Shown here: positions 43,674 to 52,791 of the stretch, one piece after another | Numbering within the stretch: position 1 is the first letter of the stretch | Layout of the letters: every line of letters begins with the position of its first letter | Assembly: GCA_902167985.1 (NCBI GenBank) | Contig: CABHNZ010000019.1 | Coordinates: forward strand, 22,075-86,074 | Source of the DNA: Shinella sp. UYSO24 | GTDB taxonomy: Bacteria > Pseudomonadota > Alphaproteobacteria > Rhizobiales > Rhizobiaceae | DNA: 64,000 nt | Reading direction: 5' to 3' | Notes under the pieces: model-generated | Told to the model about the DNA's origin: nothing | Databases searched by the model: none | The model's input: only the letters and a program-made list of their open reading frames with translations | Translations under genes and position numbers: made by a program

Positions 43674-44522
43674 TGTGCAAAACATCCTCGAAATTAGTGA
43701 TCTTGAAATCGACATTCCGATGAAGGACGCATTCTCAATGCCGTGCGCGGCGTGTCGTTCTCGATAGAGAAGGGTAAGACACTTTGCCTTGTGGGGGAAT
43801 CCGGCTCCGGCAAATCGCTGACCGCGCTGTCGATCATCGGACTGCTGCCGCCGAAGGCGACGCGTCGCGTCTCCGCCGCGGTATTCGATGGCAAGGAGAT
43901 TTCCGCTCTTGGCGAACGCCGTCTGCAGGATCTGCGCGGTCGCGCTATCGGCGTTATCTTTCAGGACCCGATGATGGCGTTCAACCCGACGATGACGATC
44001 GGCCGCCAGCTCGAGGAAGTATATCTGCGCCACATCGCGAGAGATGGCCGAAAGGCCCGCGAAAAGGCGCTCGATCTGCTGGTCAAGGTCGGTGTGACGC
44101 AGCCCGAAAGCCGTTTGTCGCAATACCCGCACGAACTGTCCGGCGGCCTGCGCCAGCGTGCCATGATCGCCATGGCGCTGATGTGCGAACCGTCGCTGCT
44201 GATTGCCGACGAACCGACGACTGCCCTCGACGTCACGATGCAGGTCCAGGTTCTGGCGCTGTTGCGCAAGATTCAGCGCGAATTCGGGATCTCCATTCTC
44301 TTCATCACCCATGATCTGGGCGTGGTCGCCGGTATCGCGGACCGCGTGGCGGTGATGAAATCCGGCCAGATCATTGAAACCGGCGATGTCGCCCAGATCC
44401 TGCTGTCGCCCCAGATGGATTACACGCGCGCGCTGATTGCCGCCGTCCCCAAGGTCAAGGCGCTTGGAAACCGGTCATCCGTCCATGCAACGACACATTC
44501 CGCAGAGGCGGCCCATGTCTAA
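43674..44522 (+). pseudogene. Peptide-type ABC ATPase (DppD-like), frame broken once
   Basis: The first ATPase of an oligopeptide/nickel-type importer, about 282 residues. The GTG at 43674 starts VQNILEISDLEIDIP. One base is missing at about 43721; after it the frame continues EGRILNAVRGVSFSIEKGKT. Walker A is GESGSGKS, the signature is LSGGLRQR, and Walker B is LLIADEPTTALD; IETGDVAQILLSPQMDYTRA is the typical C-terminal segment. Read literally, translation would start at 43743. It overlaps the next ATPase gene by eight bases. Confidence 0.82.
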
Positions 44523-45363
44523 TTCCTCACCGTTTAAGTCTTCGGGCGCACCACGCACCATTGCTCTTGAGGCGGCAGCCGTCACACGGGAATTTCCGGT
44601 GAAGGGCAAGAAATTGCCTTTTACTGCCGTCGATACCGTGAGCCTGCGGCTCTATGAGGGTGAATCGCTTGCGCTCGTCGGTGAATCCGGGTCGGGCAAG
44701 ACGACACTGTCGCGTATGATGCTCGGCCTACTCGCTCCCACACGGGGTGACGTTCAGGTTTTCGGTCGCGACATCTCCACCTATTCCCGTCTCGAACTTG
44801 CGCGTATCGTTCAGCCGGTTTTCCAGGATCCTTATGCATCGCTCAATCCGAGAAAGCGCTTGCATGACGTGATCTCCATGCCGCTTCGCGCATCATCCTC
44901 GCCGTCGCGCGACGAAATCCGCTCGCGGGTCGAGGAACTTCTGCGTCACGTCGATCTGCCGTTGTCCTTCGCAGAGCGCTTTCCGCACGAGCTTTCCGGC
45001 GGCCAGCGACAGCGCGTTGCGATCGCAAGGGCACTGATCAACAGGCCTAAAATCCTCGTCTGTGATGAGCCGACCTCTGCGCTGGACGTTTCGGTGCAGT
45101 CGCAGATCCTCGATCTCTTGAAATCGCTGCGGGCAGAATTCGGACTTTCCTATCTGATCGTCACCCACAATATCGGCGTGGTGAGCGAACTCTCGGACCG
45201 CGTGGCTGTCATGTATCACGGCAAGATCGTAGAGGAAGGCAGCGTCGACAGCGTGCTGTCCGATCCGTCCAACGATTATACGCGTCAATTGTTGTCTGCC
45301 GTCTTGCCGATCGATCCCGATCAGGCGCGCGCCGCGATTGAAGCCGCCATTTCCACTTTATGA
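44515..45363 (+). CDS. Peptide-type ABC ATPase (DppF-like)
   Basis: The second ATPase, 282 residues. Walker A GESGSGKTT (56-64), signature LSGGQRQR (160-167), Walker B ILVCDEPTSALD, switch His in LIVTHNIGVV. The DppF/OppF-type end is present (DYTRQLLSAVLP). It pairs with the upstream ATPase to power the two permeases. The start at 44515 overlaps the preceding gene, so the two are translationally coupled. Confidence 0.9.
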   Translation: MSNSSPFKSSGAPRTIALEAAAVTREFPVKGKKLPFTAVDTVSLRLYEGESLALVGESGSGKTTLSRMMLGLLAPTRGDVQVFGRDISTYSRLELARIVQPVFQDPYASLNPRKRLHDVISMPLRASSSPSRDEIRSRVEELLRHVDLPLSFAERFPHELSGGQRQRVAIARALINRPKILVCDEPTSALDVSVQSQILDLLKSLRAEFGLSYLIVTHNIGVVSELSDRVAVMYHGKIVEEGSVDSVLSDPSNDYTRQLLSAVLPIDPDQARAAIEAAISTL

Positions 45364-45392
45364 CCAGCCCTCGCCAACCCGGAGACGACCGC

Positions 45393-46913
45393 ATGTTCAA
45401 TCCCATTCGCAAAGGGGCACTTGCCCTTTTCGCGGCCAGCCTTTCGCTTGCACCGATGACAGCCTTCGCCAACAAGGCCAATGACACGGTGATCGCTGCT
45501 TTCCAGGCCAAGCTGCCGAGCCTTGATCGTTATCACGCACCGGGTCGTGAAGGCTTCCTGCTCGGCCTTCTGATGTATGATGCACTGATTTATCGTGATC
45601 CGAACACGTTCCAGCTCAAGCCGCTTTTGGCCACGGCGTGGAAGCAGATCGACGAGAAGACCTGGGAATTCGACCTTCGCCCCGGCGTCAAGTTCCACAA
45701 TGGCGATCCTATGACGGCTGAAGACGTCGCGTACAGCTTGATGTACTCGGCCGATCCGAACAACCGCGTCTTCAACCGCATGACCGGCGGCTGGATCGAC
45801 CACGTCGATATCATCAATCCGCTGAAGATCCGCGTTGTCGGCAAGCAGCCGACCCCGCTTGCGATCGAATACCTCATTCAGCTCCCTATCGTGCCTAAAG
45901 CTTATCGTGAAAAGGTCGGAATTCAGGCCTTTGCAGAGCATCCGATCGGTACCGGCCCTTACAAATTCGTCAAGCAGAGCGGCAACGACATCGTCTTCGA
46001 GCGTAATGACGATTATTTTGAAGGCGGCGGCAAGTCCAAGCCGGCGATCAAGACGCTGATCTACCGGGCCATCCCTGACGTGAACACCCAGGTCGCCGAG
46101 CTCATTAGCGGTGGCATCGACTGGGCCTATTACATTCCGAGTGATCAGGCAGAGAAACTGAAGCACCTGCCTATGGTCAATGTCATCAATGCCGAAACCT
46201 TCCGTATCGGCTTCATGACGCTGGACGCGGCCGGTGAAACCGATCCGAACAGCCCGCTGAAGAACGTCAAGGTTCGCCAGGCGATTGCCCATGCGATCGA
46301 TCGCGCAGCACTTTCCAAGACGCTGGTCGGCGGCGCATCGAAGCCCGTGTCCTCGGCCTGCACGCCATCGCAGTTCGCCTGCACCCAAGACGTCACCCAG
46401 TATGACTACGACGTCGCCAAGGCGAAGGAGCTGATGAAAGAAGCGGGCTTCGCCAACGGTTTCGATATCGATATCTATGGTTACCGCAGCCGCCCGGTTG
46501 CCGAGGCCATCATCGGTTATCTCAATGCAATCGGCATTCGCGCCAACCTGCATTGGCTGCAATATTCGGCCGTAATTCAGGCACGTCGCGACCACAAGAC
46601 TCCGATCGTCATTGACGATTACGGCTCGGCCGGTGTCAACGATGTGGGCGGCATCTTGCCGTTCTTCTTCGCCGACTCCCCCGATGACCAGTCGCATGAT
46701 CCGCTGGTGACGAAAGACGTCAAGGAAGCCGGCTCTATCTCCGATCAGGACAAGCGCAAGGCCCTCTATACCGAGGCGCTGAAGCGGATTGCCGATCAGG
46801 CCTACTGGGTGCCCATGTTCTCCATGCCGGTCAATTACGTCATGTCGAAATCCATCGACGTGCCGGTACCTGCCGACGAGAATGTCGAATTCTGGCGCGC
46901 CAAGTGGAAGTAA
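45393..46913 (+). CDS. Peptide/nickel-type ABC substrate-binding protein
   Basis: A 506-residue precursor in family 5 of extracellular solute-binding proteins (PF00496). Signal peptide MFNPIRKGALALFAASLSLA (cleavage near residue 26). Motifs: TWEFDLRPGVKFHNGDPMTA EDV, GTGPYKFVKQSGNDIVFERN and VRQAIAHAIDRAALSKTLVG. The start at 45393 is chosen over a TTG-type upstream start because it begins the signal peptide. The substrate is unknown; the downstream amidases suggest an amide or small peptide. A strong hairpin follows and may protect this mRNA segment. Confidence 0.92.
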   Translation: MFNPIRKGALALFAASLSLAPMTAFANKANDTVIAAFQAKLPSLDRYHAPGREGFLLGLLMYDALIYRDPNTFQLKPLLATAWKQIDEKTWEFDLRPGVKFHNGDPMTAEDVAYSLMYSADPNNRVFNRMTGGWIDHVDIINPLKIRVVGKQPTPLAIEYLIQLPIVPKAYREKVGIQAFAEHPIGTGPYKFVKQSGNDIVFERNDDYFEGGGKSKPAIKTLIYRAIPDVNTQVAELISGGIDWAYYIPSDQAEKLKHLPMVNVINAETFRIGFMTLDAAGETDPNSPLKNVKVRQAIAHAIDRAALSKTLVGGASKPVSSACTPSQFACTQDVTQYDYDVAKAKELMKEAGFANGFDIDIYGYRSRPVAEAIIGYLNAIGIRANLHWLQYSAVIQARRDHKTPIVIDDYGSAGVNDVGGILPFFFADSPDDQSHDPLVTKDVKEAGSISDQDKRKALYTEALKRIADQAYWVPMFSMPVNYVMSKSIDVPVPADENVEFWRAKWK

Positions 46914-46924
46914 TTTTCGACACG

Positions 46925-46951
46925 TCCTGCCGGGCCGTTGGCCCGGCAGGA
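46925..46951 (+). terminator. Intercistronic hairpin after the binding-protein gene
   Basis: TCCTGCCGGGCC (46925-46936) and GGCCCGGCAGGA (46940-46951) form a perfect 12-base stem with a GTT loop and no T tract. Such hairpins after a binding-protein gene commonly stabilise the upstream mRNA and partly attenuate the permease genes. Confidence 0.75.
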
Positions 46952-46977
46952 ACTCCCTGCTGACGAAAGACACGCCA

Positions 46978-47895
46978 ATGGCAAACTATATCGCCCGAAG
47001 ATTGGGGCTCGCCGTTCTGGTGATGCTGACGATCTCGTTTCTCAGTTTCATCATGCTCAAGATGTCCGGCGATCTCGCCATCTCCATGGCAGGCGAGGGC
47101 AGCGGGGCCGATTATGTCGAGTTTCTGCGCAAGACCTATGGCTGGGACAAGCCGCTGGTGGTGCAATACTGGAACTGGCTGATGAAGGCGTTGACGGGCG
47201 ATATCGGCACGTCTTTCTATTATGGAAGCTCGGTCACTTCGCTGGTGGCCGATCGCCTGCCGACGACTTTGGCGCTCGGCGCCATGGCTATCGTGATTGC
47301 GCTGGTGATCGCCATTCCACTCGGCATGGCAGCCGGTCGTTATCAGGGCAAGATCATCGACAAGATCGCGCTCTTCATCGCGCTTCTCGGCGTTTCAACG
47401 CCGATTTTCTGGCTGTCGTTCATCCTGATCCTCGTGCTTGGCCTGCAGCTTGCGATCCTGCCGATATCGGGTGGCGGCTCTTTCGAAGGGCTGATCATGC
47501 CGGCACTGGCGCTGGCTTTCTATGCCATGCCCGCCGTCATCCGCATCTCCCGCGCCGGGATGATCGACGTGATGCGCTCCGATTATATCCGCACTGCGCG
47601 CGCCAAGGGGCTACGCCCCTATCAGATCTACGTGCAGCATGCCTTGCGCAACACGCTTGTTCCGGTCGTGGCCGTCGCGTCCGTACAATTCGGCTTTCTT
47701 CTTGGCGGTTCGGTCGTTGTGGAGAACATCTTTGCGATTCACGGCATCGGCTATCTCACCTGGGAAGCCATCAACCAGAACGACTATCCGGTCGTACAGG
47801 CGGCCTTGCTGACTGTTTCCGCCGCCTATGTTGTCCTCACCCTCCTTGCCGACATCATCAACATGATGATTGATCCGCGTATCCGATTGAGCTGA
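46978..47895 (+). CDS. ABC permease (DppB-like)
   Basis: A 305-residue inner-membrane permease with six helices. N-terminus MANYIARRLGLAVLVMLTIS; the EAA-type loop lies in DYIRTARAKGLRPYQIYVQH followed by ALRNTLVPVVA. Start at 46978 after the hairpin. It is followed four bases later by its partner permease. Confidence 0.92.
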   Translation: MANYIARRLGLAVLVMLTISFLSFIMLKMSGDLAISMAGEGSGADYVEFLRKTYGWDKPLVVQYWNWLMKALTGDIGTSFYYGSSVTSLVADRLPTTLALGAMAIVIALVIAIPLGMAAGRYQGKIIDKIALFIALLGVSTPIFWLSFILILVLGLQLAILPISGGGSFEGLIMPALALAFYAMPAVIRISRAGMIDVMRSDYIRTARAKGLRPYQIYVQHALRNTLVPVVAVASVQFGFLLGGSVVVENIFAIHGIGYLTWEAINQNDYPVVQAALLTVSAAYVVLTLLADIINMMIDPRIRLS

Positions 47896-47899
47896 ACCG

Positions 47900-48787
47900 A
47901 TGGCCACACAGACTGCAGAGAACAGCACCGCGGCACGTCTTTGGAAGCGACCACGCTTGCCGGTCGGGCAATGGGGGCTCTATGTTGGTGGCACCATCAT
48001 CGGTATCATCGTGTTGATGGCGATATTCGCACCTTGGATTGCCCCGCATTCTCCCTATGACCAGTCCCTGACGGACCGGCTCATCCGACCTGTCTTCATG
48101 GAAGGCGGGACTTGGGCCCATATTCTCGGTACGGATCATCTGGGCCGCGATTACCTCAGCCGTCTGATCTATGGGGCCCGGCTGTCGCTGATCATCGGTT
48201 TCGGCACGATCGTCATCTCGGCTGTCCTCGGCATCGGCCTCGGGCTTCTCGGCGGCTATTATGGCGGGCGCACCGATATGGCCGTGATGTTCCTGCTGAC
48301 GGTTCGGCTCAGCCTGCCGATCATGCTGGCCGCGATCTCGCTCGTCGGTCTTCTGGGCAATTCGCTGCCGCTGATGATGCTGGTTCTCGCCTGCTTCCTG
48401 TGGGACCAGTTCCTGGTTGTCACCCGCTCACTCACTATGCGTTTGCGTAATGCCGAATTCGTTCTGGCTGCCCGCGCGGCCGGCCTGTCTGACTGGCGCA
48501 TCATGGTGCAGGAAATTCTGCCGAACCTGGTGAGCCCGCTCGTCGTCGTCGCCACGCTCGAAATGGCACATGCCATCTTGCTGGAAGCAGCCCTGTCCTT
48601 CCTCGGCCTCGGCGTTCGTCCGCCGGATGCATCCTGGGGTCTGATGATCGCAGAAGCCAAGGATTTCGTCTTTTTCGAACCGTGGCTGGTCAATATTCCG
48701 GGCCTCGCCATCTTCATTCTGGTCGCCGGCATCACCTTCCTGGGCGAAGGCTTGAGAACCCTGCTGGCGCCGGATGCCTCGCAATAA
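47900..48787 (+). CDS. ABC permease (DppC-like)
   Basis: A 295-residue permease of the DppC/OppC type. The long N-terminal segment contains the conserved GGTWAHILGTDHLGRDYLSR LIYG; the EAA loop lies in EFVLAARAAGLSDWRIMVQE, then ILPNLVSPLVVVATLEMAHA and LGLGVRPPDASWGLMI. It forms the membrane channel with the DppB-like protein. Intact; the amidase gene begins 25 bases downstream, in the same operon. Confidence 0.92.
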   Translation: MATQTAENSTAARLWKRPRLPVGQWGLYVGGTIIGIIVLMAIFAPWIAPHSPYDQSLTDRLIRPVFMEGGTWAHILGTDHLGRDYLSRLIYGARLSLIIGFGTIVISAVLGIGLGLLGGYYGGRTDMAVMFLLTVRLSLPIMLAAISLVGLLGNSLPLMMLVLACFLWDQFLVVTRSLTMRLRNAEFVLAARAAGLSDWRIMVQEILPNLVSPLVVVATLEMAHAILLEAALSFLGLGVRPPDASWGLMIAEAKDFVFFEPWLVNIPGLAIFILVAGITFLGEGLRTLLAPDASQ

Positions 48788-48811
48788 CAGCATTTGAACA
48801 GGATAAAGATC

Positions 48812-50217
48812 ATGGGCACGGACATTCACAAACTGTCCATTCGCGAGATGCATGCGGGCATGTCGGCCGGCTCGCTCACTGCGCCGGCCATTCTCGAACA
48901 CTATCTGGAACGGATCGAGCGGCTTGATCGGCGCTCAATGCCTTCGTTCATCTCGACAAGGCCGGGGCGCGACAGGCTGCTCTGGCATCCGATATCCGCT
49001 TCAAGGCCGGCAAGCCCCTCGGCCTGCTCGACGGCATTCCGGTCGCGATCAAGGACAATATCCTCGTTGCCGGCATGCCCTGCGTTTGGGGTACCAAGCT
49101 TTTTGCAGATTATGTCGCCGATCACGACGAGCTCCCGGTCACGCTTCTGCGCGAGGCGGGTGCAGTGATCCTCGGCAAGACCAATGTGCCGGAATTCACA
49201 TTGCGCGGGTTTACCGGCAATGCGGTCTTCGGCGCGACCGGCAATCCCTGGAACCCTGAACTGACGCCGGGCGGCTCCAGTGGTGGCTCGGTCTCTGCTG
49301 TTGCGGCCGGACTTGTGCCGTTTTCGCTCGGCACGGATGGCGGCGGCTCGATCCGGCGTCCCGCCGGCTATACCGGTATTGTCGGCTTGAAGACATCGAT
49401 CTCGCGCATCCCGCGCGCCGATGGCCTGCCGCCGCTTCTCGCCGATTGCGAAGTCGTCGGCCCGCTGGCCCGCACGACAGACGACGTACGTGTCGTGATG
49501 AGCGTGCTTGCCCGACCTGATCGGCAGGACCAGCATTCGCTCGCCTTCCAGCCGATGTCGGATATGGCCGCATCGCCGCGCTCGCTCAACATCCTCTTCG
49601 TCGACGCCTCGGTGAGGCCCCCGTCGATCCCGAAATTGCCGCGCTATGCCGGTCGGCGGCGATGTCGCTGGAAGCCTTCGGCCATTCCGTCTCCTGCGGC
49701 GCCATGCCGGTTGATCTGGGGCCTGTGACCGCCAATTGGCAGATCCTCGCCAATGCCGGGCTCGCAAAGCTCGCGGCCGACCGGCCGGATTATTTCGACC
49801 GCGTTTCGCCGCCTTTCGCCGATCAGGCGCGTGCCGGTGCCAAGCTGTCGGCCTCCGACTATCTCGGCTTCATCGACACGATCTCTGACTTCCGGGTCAA
49901 GACCGCACGCGTTTTCGAGACGATCGACGTCATCATCACGCCGGCCTCTGCCGCAAATCCCTGGCCGAAGGCGACGCAGTTCCCGCCAGTCATCGACGGC
50001 AAGGATGCCGGCCCGCGCGGCCATGCCGTCTTTACCGGTTGGGTCAATGCATGCGGCCATCCGGGTCTTCTGTTCCGGCCGCTGGAATGCCGATGGCCTG
50101 CCCGTCGGCATGCAGATGGTCGGTGCCTTCGGTGCCGATGATCAGCTGCTCGACCTTGCCCAGCAATATGAGGCGGCGAAGCCCTGGGCTGATCGCTGGC
50201 CGGAGATGGCTGCCTGA
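48812..50217 (+). pseudogene. Amidase signature family enzyme, frame broken at three sites
   Basis: An amidase of about 470 residues. Restored parts: MGTDIHKLSIREMHAGMSAG, the catalytic Lys region LLDGIPVAIKDNILVAGMPC, the cis-Ser region TPGGSSGGSVSAVAAG and the nucleophile Ser in GTDGGGSIRRPAG. Breaks: 48930-48931 (GGG to GG), about 49609 (TT to T), and 50068-50081 (TTT to TT and GG to G). All triad residues are present, so the enzyme would be active if restored. It lies within the peptide-type ABC operon and probably hydrolyses the imported amide. It overlaps no neighbour; the AbrB gene starts two bases after its stop. Confidence 0.8.
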
Positions 50218-50219
50218 TC

Positions 50220-51275
50220 ATGACTGCGATCTCAGTGAAGGCACCGGACTGGCGCTCGCTCCGCCGGGTTTTCGTGACATTGGTTCTCGGGGCAATCGGC
50301 GGGGCGCTGGTGCAGGCAAGCGGCTTTCCCGCCGGCTGGCTCTGCGGCTCCATGGCAGCGGTGATGATCGGCGTTCTCTGGGGCCGCGATCTCAAGGTGC
50401 CGGAAAAGCTGCGCGGCTTTGCATTCGTCTTTCTCGGCACCTCGATGGGGACCAGTCTCACGCCGGAGACAATCGAAAAGATCCAGACCTGGCCGCTCAG
50501 CATCACCATTCTGATGATTTCGGTCGTCGCGACAATGGTGGTCGGCACCCAATATCTGGTGCGGCGGCATCAATGGGACATCATCTCCGCTAGATTGAGT
50601 TCGGTGCCTGGTGCGCTATCGGCCGTATTGGCAATTGCAGGCGATTCGAAGGGGGATATCGGTAAGATCACCGTCAGCCAGGGGCTGCGGCAGATCGTTC
50701 TGGTCTGCATGGTGCCTGTCATGTTGTATTTCAGCCCTGACATCGCGCCTGTCGCGAAGGCGGCCGTTGCATCCCTGCCGGATCTTTTCCTCATGCTCGC
50801 AGTCGGGGCAGTCGGGGCTTTTATCGGCATGGCCCTGCGCATTCCCGGCGGCCTTCTGGTTGGTGCTCTGCTCGGGAGTGGTCTGATCCATGCGATGGGA
50901 TGGGTCAGTGGCACGATGCCGTCGATCGTTCTCGTTCTTGCCTATATCGTCGCGGGCTCTGCCATCGGAGCCCGCTTGCGCGGCATGTCGATGGCCGTTC
51001 TCAAGAGCATCTGCGTTCCGGCGATCGGCAGCATCATGGCGGCGATCGTCGTCGCCGCGATCTTCGCAGCTCTGACGTCGACGTTGACCGGACTACCATT
51101 TCTCGAAGTCTGGCTGGCCTTTGCCCCTGGAGGCGTGGAATCGATGACCATCCTCGCCTTCGTTCTCAATCTGGATCCGAGCTTTGTCAGCTCCCACCAT
51201 ATCATCCGGCTGATCGCCCTGATGCTTCTAAGCCCGATCTGGACGATCGGCCTGAAGACGCGCCCGGCCGCCTAA
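50220..51275 (+). CDS. AbrB family membrane transporter
   Basis: A 351-residue membrane protein of the AbrB family (PF05145; unrelated to the Bacillus AbrB regulator), with about ten helices in two similar halves: GALVQASGFPAGWLCGSMAA in the first, and GALLGSGLIHAMGWVSG in the second. The end, LAFAPGGVESMTILAFVLNL, is the family's most conserved part. Members are linked to ammonia or organic-acid transport in some catabolic clusters, but the evidence is limited. It lies between two amidase genes, which would fit export of ammonia or uptake of an amide product (inference). Confidence 0.85.
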   Translation: MTAISVKAPDWRSLRRVFVTLVLGAIGGALVQASGFPAGWLCGSMAAVMIGVLWGRDLKVPEKLRGFAFVFLGTSMGTSLTPETIEKIQTWPLSITILMISVVATMVVGTQYLVRRHQWDIISARLSSVPGALSAVLAIAGDSKGDIGKITVSQGLRQIVLVCMVPVMLYFSPDIAPVAKAAVASLPDLFLMLAVGAVGAFIGMALRIPGGLLVGALLGSGLIHAMGWVSGTMPSIVLVLAYIVAGSAIGARLRGMSMAVLKSICVPAIGSIMAAIVVAAIFAALTSTLTGLPFLEVWLAFAPGGVESMTILAFVLNLDPSFVSSHHIIRLIALMLLSPIWTIGLKTRPAA

Positions 51276-51303
51276 CCACAACGTCAAGCAAGGTAGACGA
51301 AAA

Positions 51304-52674
51304 ATGAGCGATGCGCTTTGGAAACTGTCGGCGACGGAATTGTCGCAAGGCTATCGGGCTGGCACGTTTCGCCCCTCGCAGGTCCTCGTGGCGATCCTGG
51401 AGCGGATTGCGGTAGTCGATCCGAAGCTGAATGTCTTTGCAGTGCTCGATGTCGAGGGTGCGAAGGCCGCTGCAGCCGATAGCGATGCCCGCTTCGAGGT
51501 CGGCCAATCGCTCGGCGCCTTCGACGGCATCCCCGTCACGATCAAGGACAATATCAACGTCAAGGGCCTGCGCTGCGCCTGGGGCAGCAATCTCTATCTC
51601 GATCAGATCTCGGCCGAGGACGAGCTGCCGGTGGCACGTCTTCGCGCACAGGGGGCCGTCATTCTGGGCAAGACGAACGTGTCGGAATTCACACTTGGTC
51701 GCGGCACCGTTCACACGCTTGCCTTCGGCACCAGCCGGAACCCCTGGAACCCTGAGCTGACGACGGGCGCCTCGACCGGCGGCGGTGCGGCAGGTGTGGC
51801 GGCTGGCCTTGGTCCGCTGGCGCTCGGCACGGATGGCGGCGGTTCCATCCGTCGGCCGTCATCCTACCAAAACCTTGTCGGCCTGAAACCATCGACTGGC
51901 CGTGTTGCCCGCACGCATGGCCTGCCCGTCATCCTCCACGATTTCGAGATCATCGGGCCGATCGCCCGTACGGTGGACGATCTGGCGATGGCGCTTTCTG
52001 CGATCGAGGGACCCGATCCACGCGACCGGCTGTCTTATGGCTTTGCACCCGGCGCGATCGAGCCCGTCGAGCAGGGGCTCAAGGTTCTCTATGTCCCGAA
52101 ATTCGGTCACTGGGACGTCGAGGAGCCGATTGCCAAATCCTGCGCTGCGGCAGCGCGCAATATGGCCGCGCTCGGTTTCGAGGTGGAGGAGGGCGGCACG
52201 CCTTTCGACCTCGACCTGTTCGAGACCTATTGGCCGTTGATCGGCGGGGCCGGGCTTGCCTGGCTCCTGAAGGACACCAATTGGCAGGGCCGGATCGGAG
52301 ATGCCTACCCGTCGATGATCGAAAAGGGAAAATCCGCAACCGCGATCGACTACGTATCGGCACTCGATGCAGCCCGCCAGATCTACCTGCAGCTTGCGAA
52401 AAAATTCGAAGACTACGACCTGATCATGACACCATCGGCCGGCGCGATGCCGTGGAAGGCTGACCAGCCGGGGCCGGCTTATCACCGTGCCTTTACTGGG
52501 TTCGTCAATGCAGCCGGTTTGCCGGCGATCAACATACCCTGCGATCCCGCTGCCAACAGCATGCCGGTCGGCTTCCAGCTGATCGCTCCATTCGGTCGCG
52601 ACTGGCAGTTGATCTCGATCGCCAAAGTGTTCGAGGCCGCTCACCCCTGGGCGCAACGCCGGCCGCATCTCTGA
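51304..52674 (+). CDS. Amidase signature family enzyme
   Basis: A 456-residue amidase, intact. The Ser-cisSer-Lys triad is visible: Lys81 (DGIPVTIKDNINVKGLR), cis-Ser157 (TTGASTGGGAAG) and Ser181 (GTDGGGSIRRPS). It resembles the amidase encoded just upstream in every motif, so the pair are probably paralogues with related substrates. Possible reactions include hydrolysis of aryl or acyl amides or of a urea-type compound; the sequence does not decide. It is the last gene of the plus-strand operon and is followed by a strong hairpin. Confidence 0.9.
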   Translation: MSDALWKLSATELSQGYRAGTFRPSQVLVAILERIAVVDPKLNVFAVLDVEGAKAAAADSDARFEVGQSLGAFDGIPVTIKDNINVKGLRCAWGSNLYLDQISAEDELPVARLRAQGAVILGKTNVSEFTLGRGTVHTLAFGTSRNPWNPELTTGASTGGGAAGVAAGLGPLALGTDGGGSIRRPSSYQNLVGLKPSTGRVARTHGLPVILHDFEIIGPIARTVDDLAMALSAIEGPDPRDRLSYGFAPGAIEPVEQGLKVLYVPKFGHWDVEEPIAKSCAAAARNMAALGFEVEEGGTPFDLDLFETYWPLIGGAGLAWLLKDTNWQGRIGDAYPSMIEKGKSATAIDYVSALDAARQIYLQLAKKFEDYDLIMTPSAGAMPWKADQPGPAYHRAFTGFVNAAGLPAINIPCDPAANSMPVGFQLIAPFGRDWQLISIAKVFEAAHPWAQRRPHL

Positions 52675-52725
52675 GGACGGTCAAGCGCCGTCACGCTGTG
52701 TCTTCTCGTTGATAAGGGAAACGCC

Positions 52726-52750
52726 GCTGCCACCAGACGCTGGTGGCAGC
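52726..52750. terminator. Bidirectional terminator-like hairpin
   Basis: GCTGCCACCAG (52726-52736) and CTGGTGGCAGC (52740-52750) form a perfect 11-base stem with an ACG loop, between the convergent amidase and gamma-glutamyltransferase-like genes. Confidence 0.7.
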
Positions 52751-52791
52751 CTTCCGTCAGCCACAGACTGAAAACGTGCGGGCCAGCAGGC

